Positions 46,169 through 56,313 of a DNA stretch of 64,000 nucleotides are shown piece by piece (the first letter of the stretch is position 1; every line of letters begins with the position of its first letter). A program made the translations under genes and the position numbers. The stretch spans positions 4,907,504-4,971,503 of the forward strand of contig OW285191.1 in NCBI GenBank assembly GCA_935421135.1, in the 5' to 3' direction. The stretch comes from Bugulina stolonifera (lineage: Eukaryota; Bryozoa; Gymnolaemata; Cheilostomatida; Bugulidae). The notes under the pieces were generated by a model. That model was not told the origin of the DNA. It did no database searches and worked only from the letters and a program-made list of their open reading frames with translations.

Positions 46169-46838
46169 AGTAGTAATATCAGTGCAGATCTGCACAGACA
46201 TTTCCCCACGGATTCAGCCAATCACAGAGCCGTATTTCGGATTCTGACCAATCAGGAGCCACCACCCTCCGTGACCTTCGTCAAGGACACCGGAACTAGC
46301 CAAAATTTCCCCACGACCTTGCCAAGGTCGCGCTCCGGAACTGAGCTTTTCCTCCTCAAAAAATTTCCTAACTGCGAACGAAAAATCTCCAAAAATTTTC
46401 CTAACCGCGACCGAAAAATCTCAAAAAATAATCCTAACCGCGAACGAAAAAAATCTCCAAAAAAAACTTACCTCGAATGAAACGTCCCCGTCCTCGATTC
46501 TCTTAAAACTCTCCAACCTCTCCCTCGCGCCTCTTCTCTCCACGCCTCTCGCCTCTCGAATGATCGCCACCGACCCCGTCCCCCGCCTCTCCTATTCCAA
46601 GCCCCGCCCTCAAACCTCGGAATCTCCGCCCCGACCCTTTGACCAATCGACTGTGGACGAGGGGTGGGAGCCGGCCGCCAGCCGGGTCCCTCCCGCCCGG
46701 GACCCGTCGCGTTCTTCCCGACTATTTCCCCGGGGTTTTGAAATTCGTATCACCATGTTTTTGGGTTTCGATTAATAATACGTATATTTCATCGTATTCC
46801 TTAGAAAGTATATAATGATAGAAAGTATAGAATAGAAA
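46169..46838 (+). repeat. Left terminal inverted repeat of the Polinton
   Basis: About 670 bp, matching 58274-58943 in complement with only a handful of differences. The short ORFs in both repeats are the same low-complexity frame and are probably not genes. Confidence 0.92.
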
Positions 46839-47010
46839 AAAATTGGTCGATTAATAATACGTTTATTTTATTGTATTCGTAAGAAAGTATATAATGATAG
46901 AAAGTATAGAATAGAAAAAAAATGGAAAGTATAGAGTAGAAAAAAGTACATAACTGAAACTATATAGAAAGGCCATAATATCGTATTCGCTAGAAAGTAT
47001 AAATGCGTAT
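46760..47010. repeat. Partial direct repeats of the inner TIR sequence
   Basis: The block ATTAATAATACGT...AGAAAGTATATAATGATAGA at the inner TIR edge is repeated about two to three times, progressively degraded, inside the left end only. Confidence 0.7.
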
Positions 47011-47020
47011 ATTTGTAAAG

Positions 47021-47433
47021 GATGCCGGGTGAGCTGCCACTTTTAAGGCAGCACCACCTGGATACCTTCACCGCTATACCGACTTACAAAGGTACAGTCA
47101 GATTGCCACTTTTAAGGCAGGCTTGACTAGTCCCTTTGTACCTGCCGGCTCCCTGCCAAGTATTAGCCTGCTAGCCGGTTGTGTACCGGCTAATGCCCTG
47201 CAATGTACCGGCTAATGTAGTATTATGTTAACCACAAACAATCAAGTGTCAGCTTGATGCCGGTTGACTGCTAATTAATCTGTGAAGTGAATGCCTGCCA
47301 AGTGTCCAAGTGTATAGTGCTGTTTATTGTGACAAAAGAGGCAGAGCAGAACATCTGCTCTGCTTATATAGCATAGCAAAGACCAAAGGTCAATAGATAC
47401 CGGCTGACTAATACAACATTCCAAGCCGGCATC
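47021..47433 (-). mobile_element. LTR-like insertion inside the Polinton
   Basis: Bounded by inverted GATGCCGG and CCGGCATC. On the minus strand it has TATATAAGCAGAG followed by CAATAAACAGC, the TATA-to-poly(A) order of an LTR, similar in plan to family B solo LTRs here but different in sequence. No clear target duplication was found. Confidence 0.4.
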
Positions 47434-48305
47434 AGTATAAAAGCATAATGATACAAATTATTGGCACATGCATATACATGTAGAATATGGAGACACAGGT
47501 TATTGGCATACTAGGTATATGCATACAGAATTATGTGTGTAATATAATATTATTGTAAAATGTAGAATATCATAGCTAGTGTCAAAATCCACCACATATT
47601 TTGTTTGAAATTATAAATTTAAAACTATAAATATAGAAGCGAAAGGTGTATAATTCACTCAATATCCTCCCTCTATTGTTATTTAGTTTAGCCTGGTAAA
47701 GAGAAAATGAAAAAAGAAAATGTGAATAAAATGTTTGAGAAATTAATGAAGAAAGATTAGAAAACATAATAGAGACAGTAGAGAGTAATGTGTACAGCTA
47801 TATATTCAAAACGGTAGGATAAAAACACTTACTTGAGCTACCACCTTCATATTTCGCTTGATTGAAACAATTGATTCAGTGTTTTTGTCATTGCAATAAG
47901 CCTAAAATTAAAAAGGTGACAAAAAGTCTATAATTAAAAGATAAAAAAATGTAAAAGAAGTGAGAATACAACAAACAAAAATGTAGAGCAAAAAATCTTA
48001 TCATTCAGAGAAAATTACTAGAAAAAATTACTAGAAAAATAAGGTAAATATTGCTCGCCATTGTTGTAGTTCAGTATATTCACTAGACTTTTGGACTTCT
48101 AATTTTTGTAAGAAAGTAGAACTTTTTTCAATACAGATTTGTCTTTCTTCAACTTTAGTTCTTGGAATGAGGCCCAACCAGAAAAACTTTTGTTTTTATA
48201 TGTTTTTGCTCAAAAATTCCTTAACCAATCAGCTAAAAGGGGCATTTTAAGGTTAAAGAGGCCTTTTTAAGGTTAGGACTTTTTATAGAATTATTAAGAG
48301 GAAAG
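47434..48305. other. Noncoding AT-rich stretch of the Polinton
   Basis: No ORF with recognisable content on either strand. This and the following palindrome occupy the side of the element that carries no identifiable gene. Confidence 0.5.
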
Positions 48306-48309
48306 AGGT

Positions 48310-50345
48310 AGATTTTGAAGGTTGGAGGGGTCGGAGAGGGTTGGAGAGGGTCGGAGGAGGGTGGGAGAGGGTCGGAGGAGGGTGGGAGAGGGTCGGAGGA
48401 GGGTGGGAGGGGGTCGGAGGAGGGTTGGAGGGGGTCAGAGAGGGTCGGAGGAGGGTGGGAGAGGGTTGGATGGGGTTGGAGGAGGGTGGGAGGGCGTCGA
48501 AGAGGGTTGGAGATGGTTGGAGGAGGGTGGGAGGGGGTCGGAGAGGGTGGGAGGAGGTTGGAGGGGTTCGAAGGAGGGTGGGAGGGGGTCGGATAGGGTC
48601 GGAGGAGGGTGGGAGAGGGTCGGAGGGGGTCGGAAAGGGTCGGAGGAGGGTGGGAGGGGGTCGGAGGGGGTGGGAGGGGCTCGGAGATGGTCGGAGGAGG
48701 ATGGGAGGAGGGTGGGAGGGGGTCGGAGGAGGGTGGGAGAGGGTTGGATGGGGTTGGAGGAGGGTGGGAGGGCGTCGGAGAGGGTTGGAGATGGTTGGAG
48801 GAGGGTGGGAGGGGGTCGGAGAGGGTCGGAGGAGGGTGGGAGGGGGTCGGAGAGGGTGGGAAGGGTTCGGAGATGGTCGGAGGAGGGTGGGAGGGGGTCG
48901 GAGGGGGTCGGAGAGGGTTGGAGGAGGGTGGGAGGGGGTCGGAGAGGGTCGGAGGAGGGTAGGAGGGGGTCGGAGAGGGGTGTTAGGGGGTCGGAGAGGG
49001 GTGTCAGGGGGTCGGAGGGAGTCAGAGAGGGGTGGGTGAGATTGGAGAGGGACCCTCTCCAACCCCTTCCCACCCCTCTCTGACCATCTCCGAGCCCCTC
49101 CGACACTTTCCGACCCCGTCCCACCCTCTTCCGACCCTCTCCGACCCCCTCCCACCCTCCTCCGACCCCCTAACACCCCTCTCCGACCCCCTCCCACCCT
49201 CCTCCGACTCTCTCCGACCCCCTCCCACCCTCCTCCAACCCTCTCCGACCCCCTCCGACCCCCTCCCACCCTCCTCCGACCATCTCCGAGCCCTTCCCAC
49301 CCTCTCCGACCCCCTCCCACCCTCCTCCGACCCTCTCCGACCCCCTCCGACCCTCCTCCGACCCCCTCCCACCCCTTCCGACCCCCTCTCACCCTCCTCC
49401 AACCATCTCCAAGCTCCTCCTACCCTCTCCGACCCCCTCCCACCCTCCTCCGACCCTCTCCGACCCCCTCCCACCCTCTTCAACCCCCTCCCACCCTTCT
49501 CCGACCCTCTCCGACCCCCTCCCACCCTCCTCCAACCCCCTCCCACCCTCTCCGACCCCCTCCCACCTTCCTCCGACCCCCTCCCACCCTCCTCCGACCC
49601 CCTCCCACCCCCTCCGGCCCCCTCTCACCCTCCTCCAACCATCTCCGACCCCCTCCCACCCTCTTCAACCCCCTCCCACCCTTCTCCGACCCTCTCCGAC
49701 CCCCTCCCACCCTCCTCCAACCCCCTCCCACCCTCTCCGACCCCCTCCCACCCTCCTCCGACCCCCTCCCACCCCCTCCAGCCCCCTCTCACCCTCCTCC
49801 AACCATCTCCGAGCCCCTCCCACCCTCTCCAACCCCCTCCCACCCTTCTCCGACCCTCTCCGACCCCCTCCCACCCTCCTCCAACTCCCTCCCACCCTCT
49901 CCGACCCCCTCCCACCCTCCTCCGACCCCCTCCCACCCTCCTCCGACCCTCTCCAACCCCTCCCACCCTCCTCCGACCCTCTCCGACCCCCTCCCACCCT
50001 CCTCCGACCATCTCCGACCCCCTCCCACCCTCTCCGACCCCCTCCCACCCTCCTCCGACCCTCTCCGACACCCTCCGACCCTCTCCCAACCTCCTCCAAC
50101 CCTCTCCCACCCTCCTTCGACCCTCTCCCACCCTCCTCCAACCCTCTCCCACCCTCTCCGACCCCCTCCCACCCTCCTCCGACCTTTTCCAACCTCCTCC
50201 CACCTTCTCCGACCCCCTCCCACCCTCCTCCAACTCTCTCCAGCCCTCTCTGACCCCCTCCCACCCTCCTCCGATACCCTCCAACCCTCTCCGACCCCCT
50301 CCGACCCCCTCCAACCCCCTCCAACCCTCCTACACCTCTCTAACT
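48310..50345. repeat. About 2-kb palindromic minisatellite with strand-switching G/C skew
   Basis: The left arm is built from 21-bp-like units such as GGGTCGGAGGAGGGTGGGAG. Around 49053 (GGAGAGGGACCCTCTCC) the sequence turns into its complement, units such as CTCCCACCCTCCTCCGACCC, which continue to about 50345. The left strand is almost free of C and the right almost free of G. Long ORFs on both strands are Pro/Ser/Leu or Gly/Arg repeats caused by the unit and are not credible genes. Runs of GGG could form quadruplexes and the arms a cruciform. Confidence 0.93.
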
Positions 50346-50414
50346 ACCTCACACCCCTCTCCAATCCTCTCAGGTCTTAGTGAGAGAAGTTTGAGAGGTG
50401 GGAGGGACTTCTGC

Positions 50415-50421
50415 TATAAAA
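50415..50421 (+). promoter_or_regulatory. TATA box before the first Polinton gene
   Basis: TATAAAA lies 29 bp before the ATG at 50450, immediately after the palindrome. Similar TATAAA elements precede the minor capsid (about 54990-55005) and major capsid (about 56297) genes. Confidence 0.5.
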
Positions 50422-50449
50422 GTGGCACACATCTCTTAGAAAAGTCACA

Positions 50450-51741
50450 ATGCTCATAAGAGCTAGTGAGAGAGATAGTCTAGTGGAAGAATATAGTGAG
50501 AGAGATAGTCTAGTGGAAGAAGAGCAATCTACACAGAGGATGGAGAACATAGCAGAGCTACAAGAGGAAGGAATACAGATACTCTTAAAAGATGTTCTTC
50601 CAAAGTCTGTGTGGGACTATATGATCAGTAGAAACATGGATACAACGAACAGTCCTTGGATGTGGTTCTTCGTAGATCAAAATGCAAAGTGTGAGGTTAT
50701 AAATGAGATCTGCTTTTACATCATGGGAATTATTCAATCGGTGAGATATCTCTACACAGAGTGGGGAAAGACTTTAGAGAGCGTGCCCTCTCTTTTAACG
50801 ACTTTAAGACTAGATGGACTGTAATTAAAAGGGGACTACCTCGTAGACCTCATGATGAAGTACGAAAGTATGACATTCAGTATATTATCGATGAGATGGA
50901 GCTACCTGGACAGATTAAGGCAAATGTGAAGGAGATGGTGGAGATAATCAGATTCACTCCTACTAATATAGTATATCTACTAAACATTTTTATCTACATA
51001 GATAATGAGCCTCAGCGTGAACGTGCGAAATATGAACTATTCTATAGAGTTTTAAATATCTTAGAGCGTGGAGCAAGAAGACGTAAGCTAGAAGATGAAA
51101 GACAAAAAACACGAAACAGGAGAGGAGTTGATGATATAGACATTACAGGGAGTATTATAAGATCTAGGAGACATGTCTATGCAGCACACTTCTCTATTCC
51201 ATCAAAAAAAAGAAAGACAACCTCTCCTTCTAGAGAAGAAGACTACATTTCTCACACATCCTCACCAGTTGATAGTAGTCTGTTGGAAGTAGATTTTGAA
51301 AAAGACCCACTCGCCTCTTCTAGAGTTGAAGATACACCCCATGCACCAACACCAGTTGATAGAAAGATAATAGAGGTAGACTTTGAAGAGAAGGTGGAGC
51401 AACTAGAGCTTATTACAGAAGGTGATGATGAAAATTTAGTGACTAATCTTCCTAATGGAAGAGATGAACAAATAGAAGAGAGAGTGATAGAGGAAAAAAT
51501 ACAGACTGTCATTGGTGAAGGAGAAATAATAGAGAGAGAGAGAATACAAGTTGAGGATGTTAAAGTAATTAAATCTAGTAATGAAGAAGAAAGAGAGGAG
51601 CGAGATAAGAGTAGTGAGCTTGATCAAAAAACATCTAGTATTATTCCTAACTTTCAAATTCCTTTTATACAAGAAGAAGAAGAAGAAAGTAGTGAAGACT
51701 CATTACCACTACCCTTGTGGGTACCTACTAGCGATGCATAA
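50450..51741 (+). CDS. Unassigned Polinton protein, two frames linked by a -1 shift
   Basis: Frame one runs 50450-50824 and frame two 50761-51741. They overlap, and protein-like sequence passes from the first to the second at 50764-50770, GGGAAAG, which lies in the zero frame as G GGA AAG, the layout of a -1 slippery heptamer. The N-terminal half looks globular. The C-terminal third is highly acidic with repeated Glu-rich blocks and a basic KKRK stretch near the middle. A 30-bp direct repeat gives SERDSLVEE twice at the N-terminus; the ATG at 50540 has a better start context. I do not recognise the family. A simple frameshift mutation or base-calling error in GGGG-AAA is an alternative. Confidence 0.6.
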
Positions 51742-51782
51742 AAATGTAGTGAAAGTAGATTCATCTATCAAAAGCCTTGAAG

Positions 51783-52133
51783 ATGTTAGAGAGACAACAA
51801 GTGGAGAACAAAGGGCTAGAGTGTGGTGATGTTGCAGATGGTTTGCTACGAGATGTTGTAGAGATTGTTTTAGAAAATGTAGAAAAAGTTGACGATGACT
51901 CTAACGTGAGAGTTGATAATAAAGTTAGGAAAAAGAGGCGACCTCTTCATCATCTAGCTATGACACTTCTTGTTCTACTCTTATTCATAGTCGGATTTTA
52001 TTATGCTTATACTTATTTGAGAGCTAATATGACTCTACTTAAAGCTGAAGAGAGTGAGAAAAGCATCATAAGACCCTCAGGCATTCAAGTGAGTAACTAC
52101 AATGTCACAGCGAGAAACAGATCTTCGTCTTAA
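51783..52133 (+). CDS. Small single-pass membrane protein, 116 aa
   Basis: After a charged N-terminus with a basic KVRKKRR stretch there is one hydrophobic segment (LAMTLLVLLLFIVGFYYAY, about residues 58-76) and a short outer tail. It overlaps the ATPase start by 32 nt in another frame, as in compact viral genomes. No family is recognised. Type II membrane topology is inferred from the positive residues before the segment. Confidence 0.55.
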   Translation: MLERQQVENKGLECGDVADGLLRDVVEIVLENVEKVDDDSNVRVDNKVRKKRRPLHHLAMTLLVLLLFIVGFYYAYTYLRANMTLLKAEESEKSIIRPSGIQVSNYNVTARNRSSS

Positions 52134-52758
52134 GAACCCTTTCACAGCACTAGTATGCGGACCTACAGGGAGTGGAAAAACGGAACTCTTGTTCAATCTC
52201 ATTAATAGAGTCGCTGAAGTATCTACCCCAACTCCTATGGATATTATATACTGCTATGGTGTGTGGCAACCTCGGTTCGACGAATTTAAAGACAGGGTAC
52301 ACTTTCATAGCGGGATGATTGATGTGGAGAATGACATCCCTCGAGATGGAAATATTCGATGGCTCATTATAGATGACTTGATGGGAGAAGTCGGAGGAAA
52401 AGAATCTATTAATGCCATATTTACCAAATTTAGTCATCATCTTAACATAAGCGTCTTTTTTCTCCTACAAAATCTTTTCCCTAAAGATAATAGGACAGTC
52501 TCTATAAACTCGCAGTACTTTTTTCTGTTTAAAAATCCTAGAGATGGAGTATCCGTGTCTAACCTTGCTAAACAAGCATTCCCTCAAAGTATGAAAGCTG
52601 TGCAGGAAGCATTTGGGGATGCTACGCGTGAACCTCATTCATATTTTTTTATCAATCTGAGACAAGAAACTCCCGAGTGGGCTCGATTAATTGGAAATTT
52701 CGCTTCTAGACATTTGCCAATGGCTGCCTACATTCCCAATAACACTTCCTATAAGTAA
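52102..52758 (+). CDS. FtsK/HerA-type genome-packaging ATPase (Polinton ATP), 218 aa
   Basis: Walker A is GPTGSGKT (residues 20-27) and Walker B WLIIDD (87-92). The short length, the position among capsid genes and the NPFTALVCGPTGSGKTEL opening are as in Polinton A32-like packaging ATPases, which pump DNA into preformed capsids. Both nucleotide-binding motifs are intact. Confidence 0.9.
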   Translation: MSQRETDLRLKNPFTALVCGPTGSGKTELLFNLINRVAEVSTPTPMDIIYCYGVWQPRFDEFKDRVHFHSGMIDVENDIPRDGNIRWLIIDDLMGEVGGKESINAIFTKFSHHLNISVFFLLQNLFPKDNRTVSINSQYFFLFKNPRDGVSVSNLAKQAFPQSMKAVQEAFGDATREPHSYFFINLRQETPEWARLIGNFASRHLPMAAYIPNNTSYK

Positions 52759-52822
52759 AGCATACTCACCACTCCATCACCATTTCGAACTTAGGATTTG
52801 AAGAGAGAGTACACGTTCAGAT

Positions 52823-53176
52823 ATGAGATACGTAAATTCACCGAGTATGTCAACACGATTAAGAAGAAACGTCTTGAGCATTTTAGCACTATCCAGAGCT
52901 AGAGCTAGCGTTAGAAATGCAACAATCTCTGAGGCAAACAAGGATCTTGTATTAGCGCTTGTCGAATGCGCTCGGAATGTATTAATAGGCAATGTTCAGC
53001 TAACACCCACTCAGTTGACCTCTTTACGTCGACATAGAAGGGCAATTGAAGATCTTATCAACTCACGTACCACTCTAAGAGAAAAAAAGGTAATTCTACA
53101 GCGAGGGGGATTTCTTGGACTTCTTCTCAAACCTCTAATAGGATTAGTTGGTGGACTTCTTGGAGGACGAAGATAG
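52823..53176 (+). CDS. Small basic Polinton protein with C-terminal Gly/Leu hydrophobic tail, 117 aa
   Basis: The Arg-rich N-terminal two thirds are helical-looking. The C-terminus is FLGLLLKPLIGLVGGLLGGRR, amphipathic to hydrophobic. Small proteins of this kind lie between the ATPase and integrase genes in many Polintons and may be virion or membrane-active components. The function is inferred only from context. Confidence 0.6.
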   Translation: MRYVNSPSMSTRLRRNVLSILALSRARASVRNATISEANKDLVLALVECARNVLIGNVQLTPTQLTSLRRHRRAIEDLINSRTTLREKKVILQRGGFLGLLLKPLIGLVGGLLGGRR

Positions 53177-53187
53177 TCACAAAGATA

Positions 53188-53927
53188 ATGGCTCTCAGAT
53201 TTTCTAAAAAATACATTCTCATTAGTAAAGATGACTACGACTCTGTAGAAAAAAAAGGGGGGTTGTACCTACCTCTCTCTCTCAAAATCCAGACTTGGTT
53301 TTAGCTGAAAAGACGAGAGAAGATATTAACTCTAACCTTAAAGATTCCTCAAAAGATGTATACTCTCAACTTGAACAACATACCCATAATATGAGTAAGT
53401 TTTTAAAAGAATTAAAAAGATCTCGTCAACCCCAGCGAGACCTCTTCAGTCAGTTGGATAGTATTAGCACTGGTCTTGAAGGGGTGCGAGAGTCAATACA
53501 CCAACCTAGAGTAAGACAGGAGAGAGAATACCTAGAACAAGATCCCGTTGATATTTTGCTATCAAATAGAAATGGGGAAAAACGAAGCAGGCAGATATTA
53601 CTCGAGCGAGAGTGTAAGCGTCATCTAATACCTCAGCTGCAAATCTCTGGACAAGGGATAAAACGGAAGAGGTATAAGGCTAGATCATCAGACTACACAA
53701 CGACGTTCAATCGTAAAGACGAGCAAAAAGACGAGTCTAATCGGCTACAACTACATGAGAAGGGTGGAAGAAGTCCTGTCATAACTAGGTCTACATCAGA
53801 TGCTAGAAAAGCGAGTGAACGAGTGGGGAGAGATATAGTGAAACATCAAGCAAGATTTAAACAAGCTTTGGATAAAGGTGTGCACAAGAGAGTAGGAAAA
53901 GATAGAAAATGGTTGATGAGCGAATAG
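53188..53927 (+). CDS. Unassigned Polinton protein, two frames linked by a -1 shift
   Basis: Frame one starts at ATG 53188 and stops at 53302-53304. The rest of the protein is open in the -1 frame from before 53295 to 53927. Between them lie eight A followed by six G (53249-53262), which includes A AAA AAA in the zero frame, a classic slippery heptamer, and a CTCTCTCTCT tract. The C-terminal part is charged, helical and Arg/Lys-rich. It overlaps the integrase start by 19 nt. Family not recognised. Indel or homopolymer error is a serious alternative to programmed shifting. Confidence 0.5.
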
Positions 53928-54991
53928 GTGTTGATGAAGCCTTGGGAGATATATACTACTCCCCACCCCAACCCCCTTCTTTTGGTGGGAAGAGAAAGTT
54001 GATCTATTCTTCCCCACCGGGTGTGAATAAGAATGATGTTGATAGATGGTTAAGGGGGCAAGACGCGTACACACTACACTACCCCATTAAGACTAAATTT
54101 TTGAGAAGAAAGACGATCGTCGTTGGAGTTGGAGAGCAGATGCAAGCGGACTTAGTCGATGTTCGCTCACACAAAGATCAGAACGATGGTGTAACATTTT
54201 TACTCACCTGCATAGACGTCTTTTCTAGAAAGGCTTGGGTATTCCCTTTACTTAACAAATCAGGACTAGCGGTGTCTAGAGTACTCTCATCTCTTTTTAA
54301 AAGAGAAACATACTCTAGACTACAGACTGATAAGGGAAAAGAGTTTCTGAATCAAAGGGTGCGTGAGGTTCTGCAAGAAAACAAGGTTAACCACTTTTCT
54401 TCAGAAAATGAGGTTATAAAAGCTTCACTTATTGAACGTTTTAATCGAACGTTGAGAGGAAAGCTTCACAGACTTTTAACTTACAGAGGTGATGGTCGAT
54501 TCTTAGACGATCTAGATGATTTGGTATCTAGCTATAACAACAGCTTTAATCGCTCTATAGGTATGAAGCCTAATGAAGTTGATGAAGATAATCAAGAAGA
54601 TATTTGGATGCGCCTGTTCGAATCATCCCCTGAACGATGGGTTAATAAAAAGAGGGTAGCATTTACACCTGGAGATTATGTAAGGATATCAATGGCTCGT
54701 GGAAGCTTTGACCGTGGTTTTACAGCGAACTATTCAACTGAGATCTTCATTGTCAAAGACATTCTCTCGCACACATCTCCTCCAGTTTACAGATTAAAAG
54801 ATCTGAATGGAGAAAATGTTGAGGGGACATTTTACAGTCAAGAGTTGGTGCGAGTAGACCTTCCCGAAACGTTTAAAGTAGAAAAGGTCTTACGCAAGAG
54901 GAGAAGGCGGGGAAGAGAAGAGAGTTTCGTAAAGTGGATGGGATATCCTGACTCATTCAATAGTTGGATTGATTCTAGCCAGTTCGTATAA
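53909..54991 (+). CDS. Polinton integrase with C-terminal chromodomain, 360 aa
   Basis: A retroviral-type catalytic core has D81 (QADLVDV), D141 (LQTDKGKEF) and E176 (ASLIERFNR), a D,D-34/35-E arrangement. An SH3-like segment follows (about 235-310). The last 45 residues form a chromodomain with KVEKVLRKR, FVKWMGYPDSFNSWI. The N-terminal zinc-binding HHCC region is not evident. It inserts element DNA and produces 6-bp target duplications, matching the ACTGTG seen here. The chromodomain may direct insertion to methylated-histone chromatin. Confidence 0.92.
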   Translation: MVDERIGVDEALGDIYYSPPQPPSFGGKRKLIYSSPPGVNKNDVDRWLRGQDAYTLHYPIKTKFLRRKTIVVGVGEQMQADLVDVRSHKDQNDGVTFLLTCIDVFSRKAWVFPLLNKSGLAVSRVLSSLFKRETYSRLQTDKGKEFLNQRVREVLQENKVNHFSSENEVIKASLIERFNRTLRGKLHRLLTYRGDGRFLDDLDDLVSSYNNSFNRSIGMKPNEVDEDNQEDIWMRLFESSPERWVNKKRVAFTPGDYVRISMARGSFDRGFTANYSTEIFIVKDILSHTSPPVYRLKDLNGENVEGTFYSQELVRVDLPETFKVEKVLRKRRRRGREESFVKWMGYPDSFNSWIDSSQFV

Positions 54992-55037
54992 AACAGTATA
55001 AATCTCTACAACTTGTGTAATCATCCTCACTCTAAAG

Positions 55038-55784
55038 ATGGCCTTCAATGTCACACTTACCTCGAATGTATTGCTTGGAGGAGAGGCTTCTAATACTAAT
55101 GCACACTTTACGACAAAGTTAGCGAGACCGCTTAATCTTCCTTCATCACAATGGGAGGTAGGACTCCTCGATATACAATATCCCGTTTCTTGGAGGAATA
55201 TCGAGCTCGGCTATGTTGAAGTAAAGAATACAAGTGAGAGCGTACCTCGACGTTGTAATATCAGAAATGGAAGGTATAGTTCAATAGGAGAACTGCTAAC
55301 TGAGATCAATAGATCTTTGATAAACTTTTCTTTAGAAAATGAAGTAAACTTTTACTACGATGCTTTACGTAATGAGTCTTTTATCTTGATACGAGGAAAT
55401 ACTCATTCAATAAGACTTTCTAGAGATGTAGCCTGGATCCTTGGATTTGAGCCTAATAAAGTCTATGAAGCAGAGGTAACTCGCAGTCCGAATTCTCCTG
55501 ATATCAACGCAGGCTTTACTTCACTCTACGTATACTCATCAGTTGTAGCACCGAGACTCGTGGGGGATAGTCTAGTTCCTCTCTTACGCACCATTCCGAT
55601 AACTGAGACTGAGAGAAATAGTACAGTGTTTCGAGAGTTTTCTAATGTACAGTATTCACCAGTCTCGAATACCAGTACCGATCTCATTGAAATAGATATA
55701 AGGCGCGATGATGGTGAGAGAGTCTCATTTCGTAGTGGAAAGGTTGTGCTGACGGTTCGTTTTAGACCTCGTGGAGAAGTTTAG
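55038..55784 (+). CDS. Penton-like minor capsid protein (single jelly roll), 248 aa
   Basis: The beta-rich chain opens with an FNVTLTSNV strand and has QWEVGLLDIQYPVSW, a segment typical of Polinton minor capsid (penton-like) proteins at the capsid vertices. It sits directly upstream of other capsid genes, with TATAAA about 45 bp before the start. The assignment relies on size, fold-like pattern and synteny. Confidence 0.75.
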   Translation: MAFNVTLTSNVLLGGEASNTNAHFTTKLARPLNLPSSQWEVGLLDIQYPVSWRNIELGYVEVKNTSESVPRRCNIRNGRYSSIGELLTEINRSLINFSLENEVNFYYDALRNESFILIRGNTHSIRLSRDVAWILGFEPNKVYEAEVTRSPNSPDINAGFTSLYVYSSVVAPRLVGDSLVPLLRTIPITETERNSTVFREFSNVQYSPVSNTSTDLIEIDIRRDDGERVSFRSGKVVLTVRFRPRGEV

Positions 55785-55800
55785 AATTATAGTGAATATC

Positions 55801-56226
55801 ATGGCTCCACGTATAGTTCCATACTTTCCGACTGACTCTAGTGAAATGTATGAAGACTACTACAACTCTCAGGTAGGAGATGGAATGTCTGTATATCGAG
55901 GACGCCCTGTCATGACGGGTAATGGAATTGGCTCTCTATTTTCTGGTCTGGCAAGAGGAGTGTTACCACTCTTGAAAAAAGGAGCTAAAACAATTGGAAA
56001 GAAACTTCTAACAACTGGTGCTGGTCTACTGGGAGATGTAATAAAAGGAGAAAATTTTAAGACATCTGCGAGTAAGCGTTTCCGTGAGGCCGGTGGAGAT
56101 CTTCTACACGATGTTGAGGGTGTACTACGTAGTTCTCAAGTTGAAAGAAAAAAAGCTGGAGGGCAAGCCTCTTCTTCTAGGGTTAGTAAAAAGAAGCGGC
56201 GAGGAAAGAGAACTATATTTGACTAA
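55801..56226 (+). CDS. Small basic Gly/Ala-rich virion-type protein, 141 aa
   Basis: After a Tyr/Asp-rich start the middle is a Gly/Leu/Lys amphipathic stretch (GLARGVLPLLKKGAKTIGKK) and the end is strongly basic (KKKRRGKR). The pattern recalls adenoviral core or lytic small proteins, but no homology is claimed. The start chosen is ATG 55801, since the open frame upstream overlaps the preceding gene. Confidence 0.6.
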   Translation: MAPRIVPYFPTDSSEMYEDYYNSQVGDGMSVYRGRPVMTGNGIGSLFSGLARGVLPLLKKGAKTIGKKLLTTGAGLLGDVIKGENFKTSASKRFREAGGDLLHDVEGVLRSSQVERKKAGGQASSSRVSKKKRRGKRTIFD

Positions 56227-56313
56227 AATAATATATATATATATATCAAAGAATATACTATTGGAAGGCAGTTACGAATAAGTTGTCAACGGAGAAAGAA
56301 GTAGATATAAAGC

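Noticed and set aside
46560..46775. ORF in the Polinton TIR (and its twin at 58336-58551)
   Set aside because: It is symmetric in both TIRs, Pro/Arg/Ser-rich from GC content, and has no recognisable motif; more likely terminal DNA than gene.
48283..50459. Long ORFs on both strands across the G/C-rich array (up to 475 codons)
   Set aside because: They exist in several frames at once and encode only repeats of the minisatellite unit (Pro/Ser/Leu or Gly/Arg/Glu). No start context, domain or non-repeat sequence supports a gene.
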